Part shown: piece after piece, positions 42,404-50,146 of the stretch | Numbering within the stretch: position 1 is the first letter of the stretch | Layout of the letters: each line of letters begins with the position of its first letter | Source: Priestia aryabhattai | Lineage (GTDB): Bacteria; Bacillota; Bacilli; Bacillales; Bacillaceae_H | DNA length: 62,757 bases | Assembly: GCF_023715685.1 (NCBI RefSeq) | Contig: NZ_JAMBOQ010000010.1 | Coordinates: 1-62,757 of the forward strand | Reading direction: 5' to 3' | Notes under the pieces: model-generated | What the model was told of the DNA's origin: nothing | Seen by the model: only the letters and a program-made list of their open reading frames with translations | Database searches by the model: none | Made by a program: the position numbers and the translations under genes

Positions 42404-42437
42404 AAAACAGCACTTTAGTGCTGTTTTTTTTTTTTTT
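42404..42437 (+). terminator. Terminator after lanM
   Basis: AAAACAGCACTTTAGTGCTG followed by a run of about 16 T. Confidence 0.92.
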
Positions 42438-42484
42438 GTAAATTATTTTTTACATTTTGTTATAAATAGTTTACAAATTGTAAA
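42437..42484. promoter_or_regulatory. Operator cluster before the XRE gene
   Basis: TGTAAATTATTTTTTACA (42437-42454), ATAAATAGTTTACA (42462-42475) and the overlapping TTTACAAATTGTAAA (42470-42484). The second differs by one base from the operator at the lanA1 promoter (37759-37773). This ties the XRE regulator to the precursor genes. Confidence 0.6.
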
Positions 42485-42519
42485 AAATATACTATTATAA
42501 AAATCAAGAGGTGGTATTA

Positions 42520-42720
42520 ATGTTACATAATAAACTTGCTGTCTGTAGAGTAGAAAAATCTTGGACTCAACAGCAATTAGCTGATCAAGTAGGAGTTAGC
42601 AGGCAAACAATTGCTTCTCTAGAAAAAAATAAATATAATCCCTCTTTGATACTTGGTTTTAAAATTGCTAATGCTTTTAATAAACCTTTAACTGAAGTAT
42701 TTGAATATGAAAAGGAGTGA
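42520..42720 (+). CDS. XRE/Cro-type HTH regulator
   Basis: Protein of 66 residues: MLHNKLAVCRVEKSWTQQQL, ADQVGVSRQTIASLEKNKYN, PSLILGFKIANAF, the compact YozG-type HTH found with small membrane partners. GAGGTGG precedes ATG 42520. It is probably a repressor of its own gene and, through the shared TGTAAATAGTTTACA box, of the precursor array. It is coupled to the next membrane protein gene. Confidence 0.85.
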   Translation: MLHNKLAVCRVEKSWTQQQLADQVGVSRQTIASLEKNKYNPSLILGFKIANAFNKPLTEVFEYEKE

Positions 42721-42724
42721 TTGA

Positions 42725-43012
42725 ATGTTAGTTTTGAAACTTTTATTAATTACATTAGGCATGTTCAGTTATATGTATAATGTCAAATTTCAGTCTAGTC
42801 CGGAAGGCCAAGACGAACGGGGAATAATAATTCAAAGCAAAACTAACAGCTATACGTTAGGAGCTTTCTATATTTCAATATCTATTTTAATTGTTCTAAA
42901 TTTATTAAATTTAGTTGATACAAATGCTCTACCAAGCCTTTTGTTATATTTTTTTATTTCAATTAGTATTTTAAGTTCTTTAATCTTATTAGTATATAGA
43001 AGAAAAGTATAA
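42725..43012 (+). CDS. Small membrane protein paired with the XRE regulator
   Basis: Protein of 95 residues with an N-terminal helix (LVLKLLLITLGMFSYMY), a short charged loop (SSPEGQDERGIIIQSKTNSY), and two more helices. ATG 42725 is 4 bases after the XRE stop. Such XRE-membrane pairs often form a sensor pair in Firmicutes; here it might sense membrane stress or act in immunity (inference). Confidence 0.7.
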   Translation: MLVLKLLLITLGMFSYMYNVKFQSSPEGQDERGIIIQSKTNSYTLGAFYISISILIVLNLLNLVDTNALPSLLLYFFISISILSSLILLVYRRKV

Positions 43013-43052
43013 TAATTAAGATATAGATAAAAAGGAAATCGAAGGAGTTTTT

Positions 43053-43334
43053 ATGAAAAGTACTGGCGTTGTTAGAAAATTGGACAAAGAGGGTCGAATT
43101 GTTCTTCCTAAACCATTAAGAAAACTTTTAGAACTTAGCATAGATGATCCTATTGAAATTCTTCTTGATGAAAAAAATATTGTTTTAAGGAAGTACTCAC
43201 CCATTCCAGCATGCATAATAACTGGTGAAATCTCAGAACAAAATATTACCTTTAAAAATGAAAGCATTGCTTTAAGCCCTAAAGGCCTAAAGGTAATTTT
43301 AAAAGAACTGAAAAATATGGAAATAGAAATTTAA
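43053..43334 (+). CDS. AbrB-family transition-state-type regulator
   Basis: Protein of 93 residues. The N-terminal SpoVT-AbrB swapped-hairpin domain is STGVVRKLDKEGRIVLPKPL, RKLLELSIDDPIEILLDE, very close to B. subtilis AbrB, with the KYSP and ACIITGEISE hinge and a C-terminal part. GAAGGAG precedes ATG 43053. AbrB commonly represses antimicrobial gene clusters in exponential phase, so an extra AbrB beside a lanthipeptide locus is meaningful. Confidence 0.9.
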   Translation: MKSTGVVRKLDKEGRIVLPKPLRKLLELSIDDPIEILLDEKNIVLRKYSPIPACIITGEISEQNITFKNESIALSPKGLKVILKELKNMEIEI

Positions 43335-43404
43335 TTAATTACCCTAAAATGAATTCTTTTTAAAAAAAGATTAGTGTTAATTTTAAATACCGTAAAGGAG
43401 AATC

Positions 43405-43908
43405 ATGAAGATTACAACGTTTGAACAAATTTCATTAATTAATCAGTTTAAAATTCTTGAAAAATTATACCCTGAAGATTTACGTATATATAAACCTTTA
43501 AGAGTAATCTTAGAACAAGGATTTGACTGTGGTATTAACAATATTCAGGAGTGGTTGCAAAGTGATAAGTCACAGGAAACTTATGAATTAGTCTTGGAAA
43601 TATTAAAAATGTATACCCATTTAATTTCTTCGTATCAAAAACTAGAAAATAAAAAAGATTTAAATAAGAACAAATTTATATTCCCTGGATTTAATAGAAA
43701 TAATGAAATGCAATATTTAATATGCGCTAATTATTTGATTAGTGAAATGAAAGAATTTCATATAATTAATCAGAATAAAAGGCATGAAGATTTTACCTCA
43801 CATAAAATAATGAAGATAAAGTATCTTGCGATGTTAGATAAATGGAGGGCATTTAAGAATACACAAATATTAACACACAAAGAAATTCAATTAATATTAG
43901 CCAGTTAA
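43405..43908 (+). CDS. YfbU-family protein
   Basis: Protein of 167 residues beginning FEQISLINQFKILEKLYPED and ILEQGFDCGINNIQEWL, which matches the YfbU family start (LINQ-x-ILExLYPE). All-helical and soluble. The family is linked to stress and cell-death phenotypes in E. coli; its biochemical role is unknown. AAAGGAGAATC precedes ATG 43405. It follows the AbrB-like gene by 70 bp. Confidence 0.75.
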   Translation: MKITTFEQISLINQFKILEKLYPEDLRIYKPLRVILEQGFDCGINNIQEWLQSDKSQETYELVLEILKMYTHLISSYQKLENKKDLNKNKFIFPGFNRNNEMQYLICANYLISEMKEFHIINQNKRHEDFTSHKIMKIKYLAMLDKWRAFKNTQILTHKEIQLILAS

Positions 43909-43997
43909 GAATACATGTACTCTATAAAATTGGTAAACTAATCTTATATCCAGTTTTAGTGCAAAAACATTGCTTATAAACATAGAGAATCTAGTTT

Positions 43998-44168
43998 CTT
44001 GAAATTGCTAAGCAGGAGGGATATCAACCAGTAGGTTTATCTTTTAATGCTAGATATGTTGTAGGTTATGAAGTTGTTCAAGCGTTTTTAAAGAAGACTA
44101 GCAGTAATATTTATGAAGCATCCCTTCTTTCTACAAGAGAGATTATACAAGGTTCTAGTCTATTCTAA
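43998..44168 (+). pseudogene. C-terminal remnant of a DUF2268-like gene
   Basis: Open frame without a start: LEIAKQEGYQPVGLSFNARY, VVGYEVVQAFLKKTSSNIYE, ASLLSTREIIQGSSLF, stop at 44166-44168. The pattern (GY-x-VVQ-x-FL and ST-x-EII-x-GS) matches the end of DUF2268 putative zinc-protease proteins. A proper terminator follows. Confidence 0.55.
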
Positions 44169-44214
44169 CAAAAGGGAGAGAAATATTTGATTATAATATT
44201 TCTCTCCCTTTTGT
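44169..44214. terminator. Terminator after the DUF2268-like remnant
   Basis: ACAAAAGGGAGAGAAATATT / AATATTTCTCTCCCTTTTGT. Confidence 0.9.
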
Positions 44215-44414
44215 TCCATTAAAATCGTTCGTAAAAGTGGGTTGTTTTCAGAAAACGTTCGTAATTAATTTTAAGACTTAAGCGAACGATTAAGATGATA
44301 GATTTCTTTTATACAATATGGTAATTGCAAATAGACAATTGATAACATACTTAGTTATGCTTCTAATCAAGAATTAGAAAAGAGATATAAGCTCTCTTAG
44401 CAATGATCTAACGA

Positions 44415-44645
44415 TTGAGAAGCAGAGGACATGAGAAAACAAAAAAAGAGCTTGTACAGGCAAAAGAAGTGAATGAGAGCTTAACGAAGATGAATCTTGG
44501 TTATATAAAGAATTATGTGCCAAAAGAAGAGTTTGATAAAGTGAATCAGCAGGTTCGTGAATTAAGAGAAGAGAATAAGATATTGAAGGTTTGGAAGGAA
44601 AAAGCATTGGATTGGATTGATAAGAATGTCGAGAGGATGAAATAG
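44415..44645 (+). pseudogene. Coiled-coil tail fragment, possibly of a MobV-type relaxase
   Basis: Frame of 76 codons without a good start. KTKKELVQAKEVNESLTKMN, EFDKVNQQVRELREENKILK, VWKEKALDWIDKNVERMK. The charged coiled coil ending W-K-x-K-A-L-D-W-I resembles C-termini of plasmid recombination (Pre/Mob) proteins. I see no catalytic part. Confidence 0.4.
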
Positions 44646-44693
44646 ATTTCATTAGTGAAATAAAAAGAAAGAGGAAGAACTTGAGAGATAAAT

Positions 44694-44727
44694 TAGAAAG
44701 GGCTATCCATTGGATAGTCCTTTCTAA
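44694..44727. terminator. Bidirectional terminator
   Basis: TTAGAAAGGGCTATCC / GGATAGTCCTTTCTAA, ending at the stop codon of 44724-44888. Confidence 0.85.
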
Positions 44728-44888
44728 TTGTTATTATTGGCCTTCTTATTTATAAAGAATAATACTAATAATATTAAGAACAAAGCAAAGGTAAAGTATC
44801 CTGGCCAGGATTCACCTCTCCATATGAGATTTACTAGTAGAGAAAGAATTATAAATAATCCAGCTATGAAAGAATAACTTTTTTTCAT
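44724..44888 (-). CDS. Small two-helix membrane protein, possible immunity protein
   Basis: Protein of 54 residues: MKKSYSFIAGLFIILSLLVN, LIWRGESWPGYFTFALFLIL and a KKANNN tail, giving two membrane segments. AGGAGTG lies 6 bases before ATG 44888. It is divergent from the secreted bacteriocin-like gene at 44995 with about 100 bp between. Small two-TM proteins next to bacteriocin genes are often immunity proteins; here this is inference from position. Confidence 0.65.
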   Translation of the reverse strand: MKKSYSFIAGLFIILSLLVNLIWRGESWPGYFTFALFLILLVLFFINKKANNNN

Positions 44889-44994
44889 TTAATCACTCCT
44901 AAACTATTAATTTCTATTTTATGTATTTTATCTAGCCATAAATATCCATTATATGATATATTAGTAATGGAATTTAAGGAAGGGAGTACCATTT

Positions 44995-45588
44995 ATGTCA
45001 TTTGTTAAGAAAAAAATTATCCTTATGTTAACTGCTTTTACGTTAGCATTCTCTTCTTTAGGACTTGTTTCAATAGCAAGTGCTGAAGAAACTGAAAATC
45101 CTGAAGATGCCACATTTGAAAATGAAGACTTTGATCAAGTAGAAACAGTTTTATCTGCTATAGAGAATATTCCAGATGAAGTTGTAGAACAAGGAGAAGA
45201 GCAGACAGTTCAATGGCTCAGAGAACAAACTGGAATGAATCTTGTTCTAGAAGATGGAATTATCAAGCTAGCAACACAAAAACCAGAAATTACGCCATTC
45301 TTTAGTACATCTGGTTGTATTGGCGCAGTTGGTATGGCTCTATTAACAACTGGGTTCCCAGCAGCTAAAATTTTAAAAGTTAAAAAAGCAATTAAAGCAT
45401 TAGGTGGAACATCGAAATTTGTTCAAGCGTTCTATAAGAGTTATAAACTTTATAGATCTTATGGGAATTCTAAATCAACAGCCGTGAAAAGAGCAGTTAA
45501 TTCAATTGGTTCCGGCTTAAAAGCAGATATCAGAGATGCTCTATTAGATTTCTTTGGTATATCTAATATCATTGCCAATTGTACTTAA
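44995..45588 (+). CDS. Secreted protein with propeptide and bacteriocin-like C-terminal half
   Basis: Protein of 197 residues. The Sec signal peptide is KKKIILMLTAFTLAFSSLGL ending SIASA-EE. An acidic propeptide of about 70 residues is rich in Glu/Asp. From about residue 100 it is basic and hydrophobic: TPFFSTSGCIGAVGMALLTT, then KVKKAIKALGGTSKFVQAFY, ending IIANCT. The two Cys of the C-terminal half lie at its two ends and could form one disulfide. I know no named family. An acidic pro-part with a cationic amphipathic mature part suggests an antimicrobial or membrane-active protein. GGAAGGGAG precedes the start. Confidence 0.75.
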   Translation: MSFVKKKIILMLTAFTLAFSSLGLVSIASAEETENPEDATFENEDFDQVETVLSAIENIPDEVVEQGEEQTVQWLREQTGMNLVLEDGIIKLATQKPEITPFFSTSGCIGAVGMALLTTGFPAAKILKVKKAIKALGGTSKFVQAFYKSYKLYRSYGNSKSTAVKRAVNSIGSGLKADIRDALLDFFGISNIIANCT

Positions 45589-45591
45589 TAA

Positions 45592-45620
45592 AAAAACAAC
45601 GTCTAAATGGCGTTGTTTTT
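45592..45620. terminator. Terminator after the secreted protein gene
   Basis: AAAAACAACG / CGTTGTTTTT. Confidence 0.85.
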
Positions 45621-45902
45621 ATTTTAACATAAATTGATCTTTTTTACATTATTTGTTGTTTTGACTAAAAAGACTATTTTTTAGGAGAGCCAGCATATGA
45701 ATAAAACGTGCGCTTTTTATACATCAAATCTTATCTAATTATCCAAGGAAAGCCCATTATATCAAGGATGTATAAAAAGCTGCATATTCCAGAAAGAGAA
45801 TCCTTGATGGAATCCTACTGCCCCAAGGGTTCTTTTACTTGCTTGGTTCCTTTAAGAGACATTATGTCAACTACCTTTGTATATCCTATACAGTGTAAAA
45901 AC

Positions 45903-45939
45903 AGAAAAAACTACCTTATGGGTGGAGGTAGTTTTTTCT
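45903..45939. terminator. Hairpin in the 45.6-46.0 kb gene-free stretch
   Basis: AGAAAAAACTACC / GGTAGTTTTTTCT. The stretch 45621-46026 also has a distant inverted repeat TTTTTATACATC ... GATGTATAAAAA (45714-45779). The 83-codon ORF here is not convincing. Confidence 0.7.
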
Positions 45940-46026
45940 GTAACGTATCAAGGGTTTAAGAGTGATACCTCACGTATCTTGAGTAGTTTGTTCAAAATAC
46001 TATTTATTATCCAGCAAGAGTATAAA

Positions 46027-46131
46027 TTACTTTTTACTATTTGTCCGAACTAAACAATCGGTAAAAAAGATAATAGCAAAGGGAATAGCATAAACACCTA
46101 AAATTGTAAGAAAGACTTTATTACCATTCAT
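46027..46131 (-). CDS. Very small membrane protein
   Basis: Protein of 34 residues: MNGNKVFLTILGVYAIPFAI, IFFTDCLVRTNSKK, one membrane segment. AAGGTGG lies 10 bases before ATG 46131. Too short for homology; the reading frame and hydrophobic pattern favour a real small protein. Confidence 0.5.
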   Translation of the reverse strand: MNGNKVFLTILGVYAIPFAIIFFTDCLVRTNSKK

Positions 46132-46213
46132 TTATATGAATCCACCTTTATATATTAGAGTGAATATTTTAGCTTTTCTTAAGTAGAATGCTCAGATAAA
46201 GGAAAAGTATGTA

Positions 46214-46251
46214 TAACAAATAGCAGCTTGAATTAAGCTGCTATTTGTTTA
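46214..46251. terminator. Bidirectional terminator
   Basis: TAACAAATAGCAGCTT / AAGCTGCTATTTGTTTA. Confidence 0.85.
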
Positions 46252-46257
46252 TGGTTT

Positions 46258-46295
46258 CCGATAAAGTCCGTTATGTTAACTAGAAATGAATACTT
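46258..46295 (+). repeat. Dispersed intergenic motif, copy 6
   Basis: CCGATAAAGTCCGTTATG, then TTAACTAGAAATGAATAC. It ends at the stop of a minus-strand gene, so it is no promoter for a plus-strand gene here. Confidence 0.65.
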
Positions 46296-47298
46296 CATTT
46301 TTCTTTTGCAATCTCTTTTCTGTTAGGAGCAAGTGGTGGTTGTTCTAACCATTTATTTTTCACCATAATGTTAAACCATCTCTTTGTCACCATTAGATTT
46401 TTGAGAATGGTGCTTTCATAAATTGTTACAAGATCTGTTCGCATGGATGATGCTAAACCTGTTCCGTGATACGCTTGTGCAGCTTGGAATAAGAAACCAA
46501 TATGATACATCATTAATTTATCAGAAAAAGGAGAGTCTGTTGAAGTTGTTACTTCTGTCTCCCATGATTTAGGGACGGGTAAATTATCTGCGTGCATTAC
46601 TTTTGAAAAGGATTGTATTTGATCATCAGCTGTTTTCTCAGAATCCTCTAAAAACTTTCTTACTTCTTTTGATTGAGCGACCTGACTAAATCCAATAGAA
46701 AGAGTTTTAGCCATAATGCTTTTTTTAAGGTTGAACGAAATACTTATGATTTCTATTGCCGTTAAACGTCTGCCTTTTCCGAAAAAACCATCCGTAAAAT
46801 CCTGGCTAGAGATATATTCAGGATTCGCAGCAGGATAAAAATAAGGGTCCCTCTGAAAATCCCCTTTTTCAAGTAATAATTCAATCGTTTGATGATACAT
46901 CCTTTTTGCATCATTATCACAGGAATCGTAAAAGTGGCGTAAGTCTTCTCTGACAGAAACACCTAATGAGGTTGTGTGTCCTAGTAAGCCATGTAACGTC
47001 ATGATATGTAAATAATTCAAGCAGAATATGTCGGTGAACAACCTCTTGGTATTTTTATTAAGGTCAGACTCAGTAAATCCAATTGGAACTGGAAACCCTT
47101 CGTTTTCTATAAAAGCTACAATTTGTTTTTTTGTTTTGCGAAGGTTCTGATAGCACCTTCAAAAATGGCCTTTATTGACTCATCTTCAATAATAGAGAAC
47201 ATATATCTATTTACTACATCTGTCATCGTTCCGTTTACATATTCTCCCCATAGTGTTCCTATTTCGGAAGATGTAAGCTTTAATTTATTCTTATCCAA
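46295..47298 (-). pseudogene. DUF3231 family protein, broken by a one-base slip
   Basis: 47116-47298 gives the N-terminus (MDKNKLKLTSSEIGTLWGEY ... AKQKNKL, stop). 46295-47041 gives the rest (LFTDIFCLNYLHIMTLHGLL ... ISISFNLKKSIMAKTL). Adding one A to the seven-A run at about 47132 restores the frame through KKQIVAFIENEGFPVPIGF into LFTD, for a product of about 333 residues, the usual length. DUF3231 proteins are helical bundles made in sporulating Bacillus. A frame error in sequencing would look the same. Confidence 0.85.
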
Positions 47299-47382
47299 AA
47301 TATCACCTCTTGGATAATATTTACTAATTTATTAATAGATATGAATTTTTTCTTAACAAAAAAGATTTTCAGCATGTAATTT

Positions 47383-47422
47383 CCCATAATACGTTTTATG
47401 TTAACTTATAATGAATTTATAG
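47383..47422 (+). repeat. Dispersed intergenic motif, copy 7
   Basis: CCCATAATACGTTTTATG, then TTAACTTATAATGAAT. Between two minus-strand genes. Confidence 0.55.
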
Positions 47423-47472
47423 AAGAATGAAAAGCTTTTAATTAGTAAAAAAGAGCTTTTCATGAATTATTA

Positions 47473-48459
47473 CTACTTTGTTAAATCCCATTTAATAATA
47501 TGTCCTGCATGTGTAAGACCTCCTCCAAATCCATAAAGTAAGAGGATATCTCCGTTTTTCAACTTACCTTCACTTATACCTATTTGTAACGCTAATGGAA
47601 TCGAAACAGATGAGGTATTTCCCATATACTCGACACTAGTTAACGTTTTATCTAGCGAAAAGTCTGATCTTTCACATATTGATTCAATCATTCGTAAGTT
47701 GGCACTGTGTGGAACAAACCAATTCACTTTATCCTTTTGTAGATTTGCTTGTTCTAATAACTCTGCTATGCCTAAGGGAATTGTTCGGGATGCCCACTTA
47801 TACACTTCTCTTCCGTTTTGAACCATCTTGCCACTAGAACTTAAAGGTTGTCCATGCATAGTAGTAGATAAATTCGTACGGTATACATGTTTACCTCCTT
47901 TTCCGTTTGTCCCAATGTGAGTAGCTATAAAGCTTGGATGCTCTGCGTCTTTTTCCACTAAAACAGCCGCAGCTCCATCCCCAAATAAGACGCAAGTAGT
48001 CCGATCTGTATAATCTGTAACCTTTGATAAAGTTTCTGCAGTAACGACTAAAACTTTCTGATGAAGTCCAGATGTAATAAACCCGTTTGCCATATGTAAT
48101 CCATACGTAAAGCCAGCACAAGTAGCGTTGAAGTCTAGAGCACCTGTTTGAGGAATGTCGAAATAGTCTTGTATCTGAGTGGCTACACTTGGAAACGCAT
48201 AGTCAGGCGTTGTTGTTGAAACAACAATACAATCTACATCAATCAACTCTTTCTGATATTGCTCGACTAAGTTTTCAATGGCTTTAATAGCTAAGTCAGA
48301 AGAATATTCGTTTTCACCTGCAACTCTTCTTTCCCTCATGCCCGTTCGCTGCACAATCCATTCATCATTTGTATCAACAATTCTTTCTAAATCATCATTC
48401 GTAAGTCTTTTTTCAGGTATGTATGTACCTATTGCTGTAATACGTGCAGTTGATTTCAT
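47473..48459 (-). CDS. fabH: 3-oxoacyl-ACP synthase III (KAS III)
   Basis: Protein of 328 residues. It opens ITAIGTYIPEKRLTNDDLER with VDTNDEWIVQRTGMRERR. The catalytic Cys is in LDFNATCAGFTYGLHMA, His in VNWFVPHSANLRMIESI, and Asn in VEYMGNTSSVSIPLAL, a complete Cys-His-Asn triad. It starts fatty acid synthesis by joining acyl-CoA to malonyl-ACP, using branched primers in Bacillus. ATG 48459 follows AAAGGTGA; the GTG 9 bases earlier is in that site. A FapR box is upstream. The window does not show whether this is the only fabH of the genome. Confidence 0.93.
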   Translation of the reverse strand: MKSTARITAIGTYIPEKRLTNDDLERIVDTNDEWIVQRTGMRERRVAGENEYSSDLAIKAIENLVEQYQKELIDVDCIVVSTTTPDYAFPSVATQIQDYFDIPQTGALDFNATCAGFTYGLHMANGFITSGLHQKVLVVTAETLSKVTDYTDRTTCVLFGDGAAAVLVEKDAEHPSFIATHIGTNGKGGKHVYRTNLSTTMHGQPLSSSGKMVQNGREVYKWASRTIPLGIAELLEQANLQKDKVNWFVPHSANLRMIESICERSDFSLDKTLTSVEYMGNTSSVSIPLALQIGISEGKLKNGDILLLYGFGGGLTHAGHIIKWDLTK

Positions 48460-48499
48460 TAAAGTCACCTTTCTTTTATACCAATATATATAAATTGAT

Positions 48500-48518
48500 A
48501 TTAGTACTAGGTACCAAT
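48500..48518 (-). promoter_or_regulatory. FapR operator before fabH
   Basis: ATTGGTACCTAGTACTAAT on the minus strand, close to the FapR consensus ATTAGTACCTNNTACTAAT. It sits 41 bp before fabH. FapR releases it when malonyl-CoA is high. Confidence 0.8.
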
Positions 48519-48600
48519 AAAGTCAATAATTTCATATGAAAAAAATGTAAAATAACATTTGGAGTTTTTTAGAGGACATATATGTATTGCTATTCTGACT

Positions 48601-48651
48601 ACGGCTTATTTAATATTTATTTATGGAAACTAGCTCTGTATATGATATATT
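48601..48651 (+). repeat. Dispersed intergenic motif, copy 8
   Basis: Diverged: TTATTTATGGAAACTAGC, then TCTGTATATGATATATTA. Upstream of the ZTP riboswitch, where its distal part could be the -10. Confidence 0.5.
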
Positions 48652-48732
48652 ATTAAAAAAAGAAAAATTTGGCTAAATATATTGTTAAAATTGATATTAT
48701 TATGTAAAATTTTCTTATAAAACAGACTATGT

Positions 48733-48796
48733 GTTACTGGCGTAAACATGGAGGACCATGAGGAAGCACATAGATAACGGCCGTACGCCTGGGCAA
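48733..48796 (+). promoter_or_regulatory. ZTP (pfl) riboswitch aptamer
   Basis: Contains GGAGGACCATGAGG near the 5' side and the highly conserved GGCCGTACGCCTGGGCA of the pfl/ZTP aptamer, just before an intrinsic terminator. It precedes an AICAR transformylase gene, a known target, since ZTP/ZMP signals 10-formyl-THF shortage. Confidence 0.88.
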
Positions 48797-48830
48797 AGTA
48801 TTTGAACATATGTTCAAATACTTTTTTTAT
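48796..48830 (+). terminator. Expression-platform terminator of the riboswitch
   Basis: AAAGTATTTGAACA / TGTTCAAATACTTT, perfect palindrome followed by T, adjoining the aptamer. Confidence 0.88.
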
Positions 48831-48849
48831 TTAGAAAGGAGATTTTTAA

Positions 48850-50016
48850 GTGAAAGAAATTTGTTGACGATACGGGATGAATCCAAATCAAAGTAAAGCC
48901 AAAGTTCAAAATGCTGAGAACACACCTATTAAAATCTTAAATGGAGAAGCCAGTTATATTAACTTTCTAGATGCATTAAACGCTTTTCAACTGGTCCGGG
49001 AGCTTCGACAGGCTACTGGTCAACCTGCAGCTGCATCTTTTAAACACGTAAGTCCAGCAGGCGCAGCTGTGTACTCTCCACTAAATGAGACACTTGCTGA
49101 ATCCTATTTTGTTGAAGGCGTAGATCTCTCTCCTTTAGCTATTGCTTATACAAGAGCGCGTGGAACAGATAGGATGTCTTCGTTTGGAGATTGTGCTGCT
49201 TTTAGTGATGAAGTGGATATAACTGCAGCTAATCTCCTCAAAACAGAGGTTTCTGATATGATTGTTGCACCAAGCTACACTCAAGAAGCACTAGAGATTT
49301 TAAAGCAGAAAAAGAAAGGAAAATATTTAATCTTAGAGATTGATCCAAACTATGTACCAGATCCAATTGAAAAAAGAACGGTATTTGGAATTACTTTAGA
49401 ACAAGAAAGAAATGAGGTACAGATTGGGAAAGAAGTTTTTAATCATATTGTTACGACTCAATCTGTTATGCCTGATAATGCAAAGAGGGACCTTCTTGTT
49501 GCTCTTATTACATTGAAATATACACAATCAAACTCTATTTGCTTCGTCTTAGATGGCCAAACGATTGGAATTGGTGCTGGACAACAGTCCCGTATTCATT
49601 GTACAAGGTTGGCAGCTGAAAAAGCTGATAAATGGTGGTTAAGACAACATCCAAGAGCCCTTAACATGAAGTTCAGAGAAGGCATTTCTCGTGTAGAAGT
49701 GAATAATGCAATTGATGGATGGCTGAATGATGATATTACTGAGATGGAAAACGAACAATGGAAACGATGTTTTGAAGAGGTCCCTGCTAGGCTAAGTAAG
49801 AGTGAAAAACAAGAATGGCTAAAAAGGTTAAAAGACGTTTCTTATGCATCTGATGCTTTTTTACCGTTTCGTGATAATATAGATCGTGCGGCTCAGAGTG
49901 GCGTTAAATATGTGGTTCAAACAGGCAATTCTTTACGAGATGAACAGGTTACACGGGCAGCAAATGAATATGGAATGATTATGGCGCATTTAGGCATACG
50001 TGTATTCCATCATTGA
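48850..50016 (+). pseudogene. Stand-alone AICAR transformylase (PurH C-terminal type) with a TGA at codon 6
   Basis: The protein from ATG 48877 has 379 residues: NFLDALNAFQLVRELRQATG, AAASFKHVSPAGAAVYSPL (Lys-His of the active site), RGTDRMSSFGDCAAFSD. It adds a formyl group from 10-formyl-THF to AICAR. The ribosome binding site AAAGGAG fits GTG 48850, which reads MKEIC, then TGA (48865-48867), then RYGMNPNQS; the family starts MKEI-x-LRYG-x-NPNQ. The stop therefore replaces Leu (TTA to TGA). ATG 48877 is in frame but poorly placed for a ribosome. The gene may be off, or rescued by restarting. Confidence 0.8.
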
Positions 50017-50041
50017 GCTATGAATTAAATGTAATTAACCC

Positions 50042-50078
50042 AAAAGAGCCAAGACCTTATAAGGGAACTGGCTCCTTT
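50042..50078 (+). terminator. Terminator after the transformylase gene
   Basis: AAAGAGCCAAG ... CTGGCTCCTTT hairpin. Confidence 0.65.
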
Positions 50079-50087
50079 ATGACCTTT

Positions 50088-50131
50088 CCAATAATTTGTG
50101 TTTCGTTAACTAACTCTGTATATTGTATATA
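50088..50131 (+). repeat. Dispersed intergenic motif, copy 9
   Basis: CCAATAATTTGTGTTTCG, then TTAACTAACTCTGTATATTG. Confidence 0.6.
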
Positions 50132-50146
50132 GTTAAAGCAAAAGTA

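Noticed and set aside
44995..45588. Secreted protein as a seventh lanthipeptide product of the locus
   Set aside because: It has a Sec signal instead of the GG-type leader and only two Cys in its C-terminal half; not a LanM substrate by pattern.
45708..45959. 83-codon plus-strand ORF after the secreted bacteriocin-like gene
   Set aside because: Runs through a terminator hairpin and lacks a ribosome binding site.
48865..48867. TGA as a selenocysteine codon in the transformylase gene
   Set aside because: The family has Leu there and no SECIS-like hairpin follows; a point mutation is simpler.
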